Part shown: one piece after another, positions 1-11,908 of the stretch
Layout: the number at the start of each line of letters is the position of its first letter
Numbering within the stretch: the first letter of the stretch is position 1
From: Cladopsammia gracilis
Taxonomy: Eukaryota; Cnidaria; Anthozoa; Scleractinia; Dendrophylliidae
Direction: 5' to 3'
Assembly: GCA_022457155.1 (NCBI GenBank)
Contig: JAJGOT010000506.1
Location: forward strand, 186,001 to 250,000
Length of the DNA: 64,000 nt
The notes under the pieces: generated by a model
What the model was told of the DNA's origin: nothing
Database searches by the model: none
What the model saw: only the letters and a program-made list of their open reading frames with translations
Position numbers and translations under genes: made by a program

Positions 1-717
1 AGAAGCTCACACTGATAATTTCAGAGCACTCTCATAATGCGCGCTGGCTGTTACAAAACTTGGAAGTTTACCTTTACTGTCCGAGACAAAATAATTTCTA
101 AAAATATGACCGATGGAAGCCGATCTGGATCCGCGCCTAGTACATTCTCTAAAGTCTGAATATCACGAGTCTCACTGCGACAATCCCGAAAGGTATCTGA
201 GATCGTTACTGCACGGACGAGGTATAGCGGGTTAAAAGCTTATTTTTAGCTAGACATGAAGACAAGTCAAAGTTGAAACTGAAGATCGGATAAACTACGG
301 AAAAATTTCCATTGATTAGTTATTCAACTGAATTCAAAACTGACTCTTATCCTGGATTATTGTTACTCTTGTTAATCGGCTTTCAAACAAACGGGTAAAA
401 TACAGAAGGTATGCACCTCTTCGGAACCTCTAATTTCATTGGACCTGGATATCACGCAGCTCTATTGTTTTCAAGGCTAGCCTGAGGCGCCTCGCAAAAT
501 GAGGCTAGTTTATAATGCGACACTGCTTAAATTCTCCTTCATTTAGAAAGAAAAACTTTTGTCTTGGACAAACAGATCATCATGAAAGAGGTGTCTGCTT
601 TGAGAGGGTTAGCTGTATTCACAGGAAAAAAAGCTGTCAAACCAGATGCGAAAATAGAAAACAAATATAGCAATTTTTAGAAAAACCTTTTAAATGTTTC
701 AACTTGTCCGCAAGTTA

Positions 718-880
718 GGGCCTGGTCGCACTACAGTCAAAAACAAAAATTAGTCCGTGCAAAAATCGAGGAAAACAAAAGAAACCGCTCCGGTGGGACA
801 CGCCTTTTGTGGAATGTTTTTGTTTTTATGTCATTTTCAACCGGCTAAGTTTTGTTTTTGACTGTAGTGCGACCAGGCCC
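718..880. mobile_element. 163-bp PIF/Harbinger-type MITE
   Basis: Ends GGGCCTGGTCGCACTACAG and its exact complement, about 28 bp long, are flanked by TTA at 715-717 and 881-883. A three-base TTA target duplication is characteristic of PIF/Harbinger. There is no coding capacity. Confidence 0.75.
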
Positions 881-1701
881 TTATAGAGCAAAATATATTT
901 TGTTTTCAAATTCTTTTCTCACACGTTCCGGCTTCGTATTGTCTTACATTATTTTAATTAGTAGAAATATTTCAAACACACTTCAATGTGAATATGTTTT
1001 ACTGAATACGATTGTTATTTATGAGTTTCGCCGTGCCGTAGTGAATTAATGAAATGATTGAACTTTATCATTCAACCATGCGCAAATCATACCAAGACGA
1101 TTTTTGAATTTTCTTAACGATCTTTTAGTTTGCTGATCTGTTGAAACTCATCCGTTGATCGCTTAAATTTACACTGTCAAAACCAAGTTCCCCAGGATTT
1201 TGTGGCAAGTCAGGAGAAAGAAATATGTCAGGCACACATTGAGGGTTCAGAGTTTTACAATCGATATGTATACTGCACAGGATAACACTGCGAATGGATT
1301 TCACATGATCATGTCAGCGTCTCTCTTACAAGGAAAATGGTTTCGTTACTATTTACTTGCGTTGAGACCTACGATCTTGAGGTTGTTCTCCCTTTAAGAC
1401 TACTTGTGATCTTGAATACAGTGGTAAAGAGGTAAGTATTATCTACTTTAAGTAGAGCCATCAATAGCCCGAGCTAAATTAGCATGAACAACAGGCATTT
1501 TTCTTTTCTCCATTGCGTGACTCGCACTCCGAGCTTGTTTCTCGCGCTTCATGCTAGCGTACCACAGAAGCGCCTATTGTGCACGCTAGAGCTAAAAAAC
1601 GTTATAATTCACGATATTTTGAGTATGAATCAGATCGAGACCAAATTTAATTCTCTTTTGCTCTCCTCCTTGATATTCACCGACATGCAAGTGTCCTTCA
1701 T

Positions 1702-2060
1702 TACGCCAGGCACTTTTATAGAAGTAAAAGTACTTTTGATAAATAAATGAAGCTGCGTTGAAACGTGCTTTATTTTTATTTCAAATATCAGCTCTCCTCA
1801 TTGATAATATGTTACTATAAACAAAGTCATGCAAGTGGTAGGAACGTTGTGAACAATTGCTACTCTATTTAGAAATTATTCAAAAGTCCGAATTTTAAGA
1901 TGAATACTAAGCTACAGTTGTATTAATGTTGTCAAATATTTCCGATGATTACCTTTTCATTTGTAGTTTTGCTAATCGAATCTATCTGTCGTTTAGTCCA
2001 GGCACTTTTACAGCAGTAAAAGTCCTTTTTATAATTAAGCTGCGTTAAAACGTGCTCCTT
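1702..2060 (+). repeat. Direct repeat pair CCAGGCACTTTTA...AAACGTGCT
   Basis: The segments at about 1707-1770 and 1999-2055 share CCAGGCACTTTTA, AGTAAAAGT and AAGCTGCGTT-AAACGTGCT. They are two decayed copies of one short sequence in direct orientation about 293 bp apart. Confidence 0.5.
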
Positions 2061-2100
2061 TAGAATCGAATTGCGTGAAGAAATACATGAAACACAAGGA

Positions 2101-2214
2101 GAGTGTTTCATCAGGATATCCAAACACCAAAAAGTGGGTTCGGTTGAAAAACGAAGCGCGGCAGAGTTTTTATTAAACCCTCTTCAAGGTGTTTGGATAC
2201 CGGATAAAACACTC
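2101..2214. repeat. 114-bp inverted-repeat element
   Basis: The arm GAGTGTTTCATCAGGATATC (2101-2128) pairs with the arm at 2187-2214, with a few mismatches, leaving a loop of about 58 bp. Probably a MITE. Confidence 0.55.
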
Positions 2215-3859
2215 TTTCGAGTGTTTGATATAGCTTCTCAAACTGTGGAGAAAACGAAGGAATAAAATCGCCAAAATCTATGCAAAGTATGTCCTTTGTG
2301 ATCTCATCATGAATTATTATTGAGTTTTAGAACTGACTGTCTTCAGTGAATCTTCTATTACCTTGGTCAATGAGAACACCATTGAAGTGTCTTGGTATAA
2401 ATTTAAAATATTGTTCATGAATTGTCAATAACGGGTTTCGTTATTATTGCGTTAATTTCTCTATTTCCCTTTCTTATTCCAGTAATGCAGATCAATAACA
2501 AATCGAGAAGTGATAAGGAACAAAGAATCACTGAGTCTAACTCCGACAGAAAACGCAGGAGATTTGCAAATATGTAAGTACTTATGACAAATCTTGTCTT
2601 TCTCCTGCACTATCATGATAGGAATTCGAACCCAGAGATTATGGCGGAAAACAAAAACCTTGGTGTAAGAAACAACTAAACTCAGTTGCGACTCCACGCT
2701 AGGGCTATTTTGAAATTAAGACTGAAGGTCTCTTTTTAAATAATTTGAATGTCTTTTTTCCTTTCAGTCTACCAGAGGTAAAAAGATAACACACTATCAC
2801 AAATCCAGTACTCAGCAGTACTAGTCTGGAAGATGCAAAGAACAATGTTATGTTCCAAACACAAAGTAAGAGGTACGTGAAACTCTTGTCTTTCTGATAT
2901 TTTAATAATTGAAACTCCACCTACAAATAGACATCAACCTTTCCCGGGACCACGCAGCTCTTTAGAACCCGCTCTAATTTCCGAACATTGGACATGGGTA
3001 TCACGCTGCTCTATTGTTTTCAGGGCTAGGGTCCTGATTGTTCTATTGTCTTTTTTATTGTCTTCACACAGCCAATCGGAGAAGATCTTGTAATAGCCAT
3101 CTTGCCAGTTACCTTGTATTCAGGGTCTGCTTTATTTGTCTATCAGGCGTATTTAAGCAAAAGCAGAAATATCGTGAACACGCGCGAGAAAATTGTTTTG
3201 CGCGCGTGTCCCCTGTCTCGTTCATCACTCGGCCATCCTATCGATCACTGGGGATTTCTACTTAGGTCTAAGCTTAGCAAGCCTCTTTATATCGTCCAGG
3301 ATAGAACATCTCATAAAGACGTGCCTTTCTTAAATGTCCTGAAAACCTTTTTGACCCGAAATGCCAAGTTTTGTACAGAATGGTTTGAATGGTTTCAAGC
3401 AGAGTTTATAATAGCTCTAGGGTTTATAATAGCTCTAGAGCACGTTTTCTTCTTTCGATTGATAAAAACTCAATTAGGAAAATTTAAACAAAATGTTAGA
3501 AAATAGCCTTAGATGGCGTAAACTCAATCCTTTGCAGAGATGCCGAGTAAATGGTCAGGATTCAAGACACTGTATGCACGTCCAACGCGATTTTCAAGGC
3601 AAGATATAATTCTTATCATATCATGTAATGCCAATTAACATAAAAGTCATTCGTTGAATCCGTTACCATCGGGATTCAAACTCGGGTCATATTGATGGGT
3701 GGCGACTTCGCTCAGCTACCTAGTTTGTTCTGCTGTTGGATTCAACTGCTAAAGCAACTAAAGCAACAATTCTTTTAATGGAATCAAGCACACAATTATC
3801 AATGAAACAAAATCAATAACGAAAAGGTAGGCAATAGCTGCCAATGTGGTGACCCCAAA

Positions 3860-4175
3860 CTAGGTGGAGGGTTTCGTGCGTTCCACTTGGTGCTTGTCTC
3901 ACTTTCTCGTCCCGTAGGTATGGAGTACAGCGGTGGTCACTACAAAGTCATACTGCCCCGCGAGGTGAAACCGGCGACATTCTAGCGGCATTGCACACAG
4001 GTACAGTTATCGCAGATCAACGCAGTTGACTGGACGGCTCAATCCAGAGCTAACCGATACTATACTGTACTGTGATCGCCTAGGATGACAGGTAGTTTCA
4101 TCCGGGTCATACCGGAGTTGGTGCACTTAGCAATCAAGTACTACCGCCGAACGGACGGTCTGTATTCAAGTGGGG
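3860..4175 (+). repeat. Dispersed repeat, copy 1
   Basis: Shares the ordered blocks TTCTAGC-GGCA, ACAGGTAC, ATCGCA, CAACGCAGTTGA, GGCTCAA-CCAGAGC and AACCGATA with the segment at 4645-4875. No tRNA-like boxes or tail were found. Confidence 0.5.
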
Positions 4176-4644
4176 GTCACAATTTTTTTTCAATTTTCTA
4201 TGTCGCCGAAAATCCCAAAATATAACAGTTGGAAATCAGATTGCAATTCCACAGAGAAAGACTTGTTGCTGAGTTTTATAATAATGGTTTAGTAACTTAC
4301 CTTGAAGAAGTCATATTTATGAACTACGCATGAACAAATGCATGAATGAATCAAAGCTATCCTGGAAATATCAATGGAACCAAATAAGTTATAAACTGAA
4401 ACATAGAATATTAAATTCTGCCTTGCACGAAATTCGAACCCGTAAAGTTTGCAATATCTTGCAAACTAAACTGAGTTCAAGGAATCTGGAATTATGGGAC
4501 ATTATGGAATTATGGGACATCACAAACAATAACTGAGGAGATGATGGCATTTCAAAATTTACTTTTAATTAGAAAAACTGACATCCGATCATTATAATCC
4601 ATTAGTGACTTGTTGTGTTTTAAGTTTTTAGAGCAACGTCTATC

Positions 4645-4875
4645 TTCTGCACCAAACGATCATCCGTCTGAACCCAGCCGGATGAAGACGGGGACATCTT
4701 CTAGCAGGCAATGCATACAGGTACTTTATCGCACGTTAACCGGCGCAGTTGAATGGAGGGTGGCTCAACCCAGAGCCAACCGATAGTATACCGTGCTATT
4801 ATGAAGGTAGGCTTTTCATCGGGTCACTGGTAAGCTCTATCATGGCTGCCACTTCCCCCAGGGGACAGTGTTTAC
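4645..4875 (+). repeat. Dispersed repeat, copy 2
   Basis: The order of conserved blocks matches copy 1, including CTTCTAGCAGGCAATGCATA and CAACCCAGAGCCAACCGATA. The small ORF here is not conserved with the other copy, so it is not called a gene. Confidence 0.5.
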
Positions 4876-4959
4876 TGAAGCAGGGACATACAATTTCATT
4901 TCAATTTTCTGAATCAAAAATGCAAATATCAGCTAGATTGAAATTTCTTATTGCTCTGT

Positions 4960-6682
4960 AAAAATAATATAATAATAATTTTGCATTAAAAGTGAGCTAC
5001 GCGGATTAAAAATAAATGAGTTAGTTAAAATGATCTTAGAAACCTTGGTGCAATACAGTTATCAGTAAAGCGCTTAGTTTTAAGGAATTCAAGCCTATGC
5101 AGTTAGTTTGCCATGTAACATGATATATTAAAGTGCTGCCGTAATTGCAAGAGCTCTACCACTAATCTATTGCCTATGGAACTAGGCCATTTACAGGAGT
5201 TGCAATTATTGTTGTCTATTGTGGGCATCACGGACAAGAACTGGAGATGATAGACTATATTACAAATTACATTAGGAGAACTGCCATCCGTTCATAACTT
5301 GTACTGACTGCATGGTTACTTTTTAAGTTTGCAGATCGATCCACAATATTTATCATCGGTTGGAGGCATACACTAATATTCAGTTGAATGACAATAAAAC
5401 TGAACATGAGTTGAAACTTCTCTCGTCACGTTTGGCAGGTGAACAGTCATAATGACAAGTATAATCGGTGTGTTTAATATGACGTATTTATGATAGCTCG
5501 GCCAGTCATCACCAGCAGGATTTTCATGACAAACTTGATAGCTGAAATATTCTTTGTTGAGATAGAAAAACTCCTTGGAGCTAGATGAGAACCGCTAACA
5601 AACTTCAGTACACGCCTATCCAAAGAATTCCGGATTGTAAACCAGGGGAACAAATGGTGTATGTGGCTGGGATTGGGAAGGGGGTGTTGGATTGGAGGTT
5701 GGACGGAGGGGTTGGATTATACGAGTGTTCTCACTGCCAACACGGATTGTAGGGCGAACTTCAATATCCACTTTCCCGCTATTAGAGTTTGATTATTCAT
5801 TGCTTGCTCTGGTGGTTTCAATTGTTTTGTATTTTTCATGTTCGTCTTCAAACTGAACCTGATTCTTTACAAAAATAAGAAAATAAGCTTAATTTGTTCT
5901 AACGGAAAATGACTTGATTGCTAAAGGAAACTGAGTACACATTAATGTAAGCATGCCTCGAAAAGTTGTATACCTAAAATGAGGGGAACTATCTTTCTCG
6001 CAGTTATCTCTACTTTGGGCAGACATTGTAGCATCACCAATGCTGTGTAATACAGCATTTCTTTTGGTCAGCAACAAGGTCTTTAGAAATGAAAATGCTT
6101 ATTAGTTATGATCAGGAGGCGAAGATAATGATAGTTAAAGAGCTGGGAGAACAGGAGGCCAAGTCTAGTAAAATCCGTCATCCGTCTACTGATTTTGCAT
6201 CTTTTCTATTTTAGGGCGTTTCTTTGGTCATGAAGTCACCATGAAGTTGTTTAGCTGGAATTCTAATGAGGAAAAGTGATCGACATACGCTAGCCTTTCA
6301 ATAGGGATCAATCCATTGGAAAGAAACAAAGACAGACAAAGCTGCTTTTTATGAAATCAGCAGATCACGAAGACTCGTACTTTTTGACAATGTAGTAATT
6401 TAAAAATGGTGTGAAACTGAAGAGTTGGATGAACTTTCACATTGGTGTCATAAGAGTGATTGCAAGTAATATATATCGAGGAAGAATTTTTTGCTTTGAA
6501 GGGGAACAATTTTCTTTAATTGATATTGTAGAAAAAGAAAACAAATTGATTTAGGTGTTGCTCTCTCCTCGGTTTTCAAATTTTAGCTCACGAGTGAGAA
6601 CTAGATTTTACTATGTACAGTATGATATTTTCTACAGGTCTTTGTTTCAAGGAACCATTTTTTCTTCTACCCAGTATTAATA
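4960..6682. other. Intergenic, nothing recognised
   Basis: AT-rich unique-looking sequence. I see no ORF with family resemblance, RNA gene or clear repeat in it. Confidence 0.5.
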
Positions 6683-6864
6683 GGCCATTTGCACGATGAC
6701 GTCATTTGACTACAACTACCAGAATCCTTCAGTTTTTTGTTTTGTAGTGCAAATTAGGGCTATTGTTATTAAAACCGCACTGGGATTACAAAATTTAAAT
6801 AAGAAAGGAAAAACGAAATGAATTCTGGTAGTTGTAGTCAAATGACGCCATCGTGCAAATGGCC
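6683..6864. mobile_element. 182-bp MITE with TA duplication
   Basis: The terminal arms beginning GGCCATTTGCACGATGACG pair for about 40 bp with one mismatch (GACGTCA versus GACGCCA). TA flanks both ends, at 6681-6682 and 6865-6866, as expected for Tc1/mariner-type elements. Confidence 0.65.
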
Positions 6865-6866
6865 TA

Positions 6867-7890
6867 TTCACATGGCTCGGTTTTTTGAAAGCTGATTGAC
6901 GCTAATCCAGAACTTAAAATTAGGCCACGGTTTTGTTTCTACTGAATTCTATTCGTTCTGCTTGCAAGTAAAATCATCTACAACGAAACATAAACGAAAT
7001 CCAGACAGATATCCTCATTGAAAATATAACACTGGATTAAACAAATAAAACTAACTGAACACTAAATAAAAGTAATAGCTGAATGTAAAATTAAAAAAAT
7101 AAATGACTAATCTACATGCAATTTAATGATTATATCAATGCGTAGTAGGCATCGACTTTAAACTCAGTTTTGAAACATGTCAATGTGGATTTCTGTCATT
7201 TTTCGTCTTACTTTCATACCATCCTATAATAAGTACTTTGAGAAAGAGAGATAGACGCAAACCTCGGATGAACACGCCCTATGATTAGTTTCCGAAATAC
7301 CGAGCCATATACATTATTGTTCAGAAAACAGCTGGATAAAATCAAGATAATTGAATTGAATAATTTTTTCGACATTTTCCAATATCATTTTGTAACATTT
7401 TAATGCAACTGAATAAAATATTTTCATCGACTTTGGCTTGAGTAGCAGTCATTTTTCGAGGCAATAAGGCCTGGAATGCGTTATCGGAGACTGATAAACA
7501 ATTTCAATATTTAAAAGATAATAATTATATGCTTGAAACTGGTCACATTTGCAGCATCTTGGTCTTCTCGCCTGCCTTTCTTGCTCTCTAAAATGACTGC
7601 TATCAGGCTACATTAGTCTTCTCTTATTTTGTTTTAAACTCGCTGCGAGCGAGTGGGAAGAGGAAATTAGACAAGTATTGTTTTAGGCTGAGCCTTAAAC
7701 AACTGTTAAGCTATCAATCAGCGCATGTTGCGACTGCTGTTCAACAAATGTTGAATAGTTTAATTATCATGCCTTGTTGAATGTTGAAATGGGCCATTCA
7801 ACATGTTGAACGTCACCTCATATATGAACGTTAATCAATTTTCGTGCGCTCCATGATGCGTCTTTATCGCTATTGTTAATAACCCTCATA
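6867..7890. other. Intergenic, no gene seen
   Basis: Contains short self-similar stretches rich in TGTTGAA/TTCAACA near 7735-7810, perhaps a decayed inverted-repeat element. Nothing else is supported. Confidence 0.4.
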
Positions 7891-7894
7891 AGCT

Positions 7895-9250
7895 GTCGTC
7901 AATTCACCATCTGGTGAAGATTCGTTGGCTTCTTTCCTCATCATGCGCTTTCTTAAACCCTTGCAAGCTGTCTTTTAATCTCAGGCGTTCTCGTTAACAT
8001 TCGTTCCCTCTCGACATTTATCATTCGCTTTCGTTAAACCTCGCACGATGATGTGGACTATCAAGCTTTCTTTCTGTCACTCATTTCTGGACTTGAGTTT
8101 TACGCAGTCGTTAGCTGTCATACACTGTCGTTATTTCTTAGTTCCTTTCGGCAATTGTCTTATTCTATCGTCAACTCTCATCCCCTCTCGTAAATGTAAA
8201 CTCTTACGGGCTCTCGGCAATTTTTTTATACTTTTGTCAGCGTCAATATTCGTACACCGTCCTCCACTTAAAGACTTGTCAGTCAACTTGTTCGCTGTCG
8301 TCGACTATAATTCACACAGTTATTCGCTTTCGTCAACTCTCATGCACCTTCAGACACTGTCGTCAACTAAATAAATAAATAAATAAATAAATAAAATAAA
8401 TAAATATCCTTTATTTTCCTCGGCAGTGTTTATAGCACAAGTGCTATATAAAGTGGCACCGAGCATTCAAAATAAACATAACATTCATTAAAAATCCCAA
8501 CTGGTAGGAGGCAAACTATGCGCTCTCTTTTCTCATTACTCTCATCAACCTTCGGACACCGTTGTCAACTATCATGCGCTCTCGTCTCTCATTCGCTCTC
8601 ATCAACCTTCAGACACTTTCGTCAACTATCATGAGTTCTCGTCTCTCATTCGCACTCATCAACCTTCGGACACTGTCGTCAACTACCATGCGCTCTCATT
8701 CGTTCTCATCAACCTTCGTACTCACTGTCGTTAACTATAGTGCGTTTTTGTCATCTCTCATTCAGCTCTCGTCAATCTTTGTACACTGTCGTTAACTGTA
8801 ATGCGCTTTCGCAATCTTTCATTCGGAAGACCTTATAACAACGGCCTTGGACGCCTTATTGACGGAGTAACTGGTTAGCTTTCAGTTGAAGTTGGGTGTA
8901 GCAGTTTATATAGTTAAATTTAGGCCTAAACAACCCGAGAAGCTAGGTGGTACTCTGGTACGGTAGGCTATTTAAGCCTAACCCTAGCTGAGGTCGCAGG
9001 TTCAATTGTCATGCGCTCTCGTTAATCTTGGTGTGATCCTGTGTGCTCTCGTCAACCCATTACCCTTTCGTAAACTCTCGTGCATCCTAGATCTAGTCAT
9101 CTTTTTTACGCTTTCGTCAACCCCAGTGCGCTTTCATCAAGTATTATACTCTCTTGCCAACCATCCGACGCTATCCTTTGAATTCACATGCGCTATATCT
9201 TTATCTCTCACTTCACTTTTGTCTCTTCAAGTTCTTGTAATCTCTCATGC
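7895..9250 (+). repeat. Decayed minisatellite, unit about 57 bp with 28-bp sub-units
   Basis: Recurring blocks are TCATCAACCTTC, GACACTGTCGTCAACTATCA and TGCGCTCTCGTCTCTCATTC. Around 8545-8720 the spacing is 57-58 bp; elsewhere it degenerates to shorter units. It is interrupted at about 8368-8517 by a LINE tail. The ORFs over it only reflect the absence of stops in a CT-rich repeat. Confidence 0.75.
8368..8517 (-). mobile_element. 3' tail of a LINE inserted in the minisatellite
   Basis: Read on the minus strand, a short 3' UTR (AAGTGCTATAAACACTGCCG-like) ends in an (ATTT)n tail at 8368-8404. AACTA appears on both sides of the insertion as a possible target duplication. It is a 5'-truncated non-LTR copy. 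Confidence 0.55.
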
Positions 9251-9509
9251 CTTTTGAAACGCTCTTAGGACTGCAGCTTTCATTGGCAAACCTGATCAGA
9301 GAGGGGTGGAGTGACCAACAGTCATGTTACTTTTCTCTAAGTTTTGTCTTTCTTTTGTTGTTTTTTATTCCTATTCTTTAAGAAGTCAGTTAAGACTCTG
9401 AATGCATTGTTATAAATAGATATGCAAAGTTATAAAGTCCATGTACGGTATATAACTTAACATATAATCAGCAGAATACCAGTTATATTAGAAAGATGCA
9501 GGTCATCTC

Positions 9510-9552
9510 AGGGGGGGGGGGGGGGGTGCGCACCCCATGCATACCCCCCCCC
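9510..9552. repeat. Poly-G/poly-C hairpin
   Basis: A run of about 16 G is followed by TGCGCACCCCATGCATA and about 11 C. It may fold as a hairpin or a quadruplex, and the exact length may be unreliable. It lies about 220 bp before the start of the large gene. Confidence 0.6.
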
Positions 9553-9648
9553 CTAAGATCCGCCCCTGATGAATAAATAAGGGTAATGTTTTGCCTCCCA
9601 CGAACATCTTTCGTTATCTGTCTCGTGACACCTTTTTGTGACCGAATT

Positions 9649-9658
9649 CCTTATATGG
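9649..9658 (+). promoter_or_regulatory. CArg-box-like site upstream of the stereocilin-like gene
   Basis: The ten bases CCTTATATGG fit the serum response factor consensus CC(A/T)6GG exactly and lie 116 bp before the proposed start codon. The intervening stretch is relatively GC-rich (GCGCCGCCGCCGAACG) and probably contains the transcription start and 5' leader. A perfect match of this length also occurs by chance, so the assignment is tentative. Confidence 0.3.
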
Positions 9659-9773
9659 TCAAGACAGCTGAGCGCCGCCGCCGAACGAAAACACAGAACT
9701 CTGGAGCGAGCATTGTGCAACTGACTTGATAGCTGGGGAGGCGTCTTAACATTTTGCTGATTTTCCAGCTAGG

Positions 9774-11908
9774 ATGAACTTCACAAGGCTGTTGACGCTC
9801 GTTTCAAGTGTTGTGATTGTTGGTAAGGTTCAATTTATCAGCGATAACCATATTTGAAGACGCTTTTGTAAAATTTAGCTTTGACATTTAATATTCTTGT
9901 CCCTGACGTTCCTTTCACTTTTCGGACTTTCGGTTTCAACCACCAGTGACCCGGGCGTTTAAATCTCATTTCCATCGTCCCGGTATATAAAAGGCTCATA
10001 ATTATTAGACTGCAAGCATAGATTGTGTAATATCATATAATTGAAATATTTATTGTTAACTAATCACTGTGCTACCTTTCAATTAATGGCAAAGCGATGA
10101 AACTGAAATCATAACCTTAATATTTTAATTAAACATATTAAGGTTATGATGTAACATCAACGATGGATTTGAAATTACAATAAGCTTTTAGGCAGCTTGC
10201 TTTTGTTGTGATAACAAATCAATCAATCATGAAATTAATTAACTCAGTACGTATCTTTGGGTCATAATATAATCTCAAAAGTATTTAGGGGCCATTATAC
10301 AGTTTTATACAGTCATGGAGCTTGGGAGGAAGATTGTATATTTAGCACTAGACTAGGAGTGCATTTCTTTGACAATAAAATCCAAAAACAGATTTGTAGT
10401 GAAGGATTTTTTCGGATTTGCAGTTTTCAAATGAACGCACATACATGCATGCACTTGTAGAGAAAATGAAAGTGCCATAAAGCATTTCACATTTGTGGAG
10501 CAGGGGACAACCCGCATTATGCATGTTAACTCTGTGTTATTATTGTACTAGCTTGGTGTCTTTCAAATTGACTGGGCAAGCAAAACTGAGAACACTTGAG
10601 CTAAATAAACTCATACATGCAGACCTTTCACACTGTTCGCAACAGCAAAGAAAGTACATTTTTGATTGACATCTGTCGCAAATTCTGCAATCAAAATACA
10701 ACAAAGATAAATACATACTCAGTATAAATCATTAATTCCCTTCCTCATTAATTTTTTTGAAGAATATAAGCAGAGCATACCTGCCTCGCTCTCAACTATG
10801 TACATTCAAAATGGCAAGATTATCAGCTGAATTAACTGCTGACCACCAGTACTTTTTTCGAATGCGTTTCCAATAGAACACTTGGATTTCAAATTCAAAA
10901 ATCTGGATTTGGGTTATATCTATCCAATTCCTTTCAAAACAGAAAAATTCATTTTTAGATTTAAAATCCGGATTTGGATTTTGACCAAAGGAAGGCACCC
11001 TACCTGTGGGATGATCCCAGAAAGTGCAACAACTTTTCATTTTTTTGATCTACATGCAGAATTGCAGTAGCGGTTTGGATGTCGCAGTGGTGGCCAAGTG
11101 AAGAGCCAATGAGCACTTCATTGGTTCATCCATTTCTTTTGAGTGGCTGCTGCTTTGCTTTAATTTTCTTCTCTATTTTTGAGGGAGGCTGGTTATCATC
11201 AAGGTTTAACAAGCTCACACTGGGCTTCTTGGAAACTTCCAGCTTCTAGCTATTCTGATCAGTTTGAGCACTGCTAACTGAGTTGTCAGAATTGATCTCA
11301 ATTGACAGGTCACTATCTCCTGCTGACTCTATTCACTCATTGTAGCCTCCATATAATTATCATCAATGGTTTCGCATGCCAAGGACATACAGAATTACCA
11401 GCCTTTCATCGATTGCTCAGCTGTCCCCATATTGTTTGTCAGCATAAATATGGCCCTAGAGCTAGGATCATCCTAGCATAGGCTGTTTACATGTTCATGT
11501 ACATGTTCTTGTCTCAGCTAGGAAGGTCCTAGCAATACGGGTCAAGCACAATCCCTTGCATGTAAAGGGAAACAGAAAACATATTGCATTGGGATGATCT
11601 AGCTGCCATCTTGACTGGTCCTTAAGAGCCAGGAGACCTCCTTCTGATAGGCCCTGTATTAGGAAACACCATTTAGCTAGACTTTTATCTATAGAGGTAT
11701 CAGATGCACACTCATCCGGATTTGAAAACGGTGTTTTCACCCCAAAAATGCATCAAAACATTTCCCATTCACGCTTAAGCATTTTTGTTTGTAAATAGTT
11801 GTATTAGTAAAAAACAGGGCCCTCAAATAATTTACTAATTGTTTACTCTGGATATTAAATTATCTTTTATTATTTTCACAGTGCTGTTAAGTCCCACAGC
11901 GGTTGGAG
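9774..11908 (+). other. Signal-peptide exons 1 and 2 of the stereocilin-like gene
   Basis: Exon 1 (9774-9822) encodes MNFTRLLTLVSSVVIV and ends after the first base of a codon at G|GTAAGG. Exon 2 (11882-11908) is only 27 bp and completes the hydrophobic core with VLLSPTAVG. Together they give a basic N-terminus, a hydrophobic stretch of about 15 residues and a likely cleavage site after AVG, before DYVKLF of exon 3. The ATG at 9774 is the only start that gives a secretory signal in the frame shared by all later exons. The micro-exon is easy for gene finders to miss. Confidence 0.75.

Noticed and set aside
8048..9257. Three long plus-strand ORFs
   Set aside because: They follow the CT-rich minisatellite and carry its period. 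There is no family resemblance or splice context.
10792..11070. Overlapping ORFs on both strands
   Set aside because: Caused by a GGATTT/AAATCC-rich quasi-palindromic stretch. Both strands give similar Phe/Lys-rich peptides.
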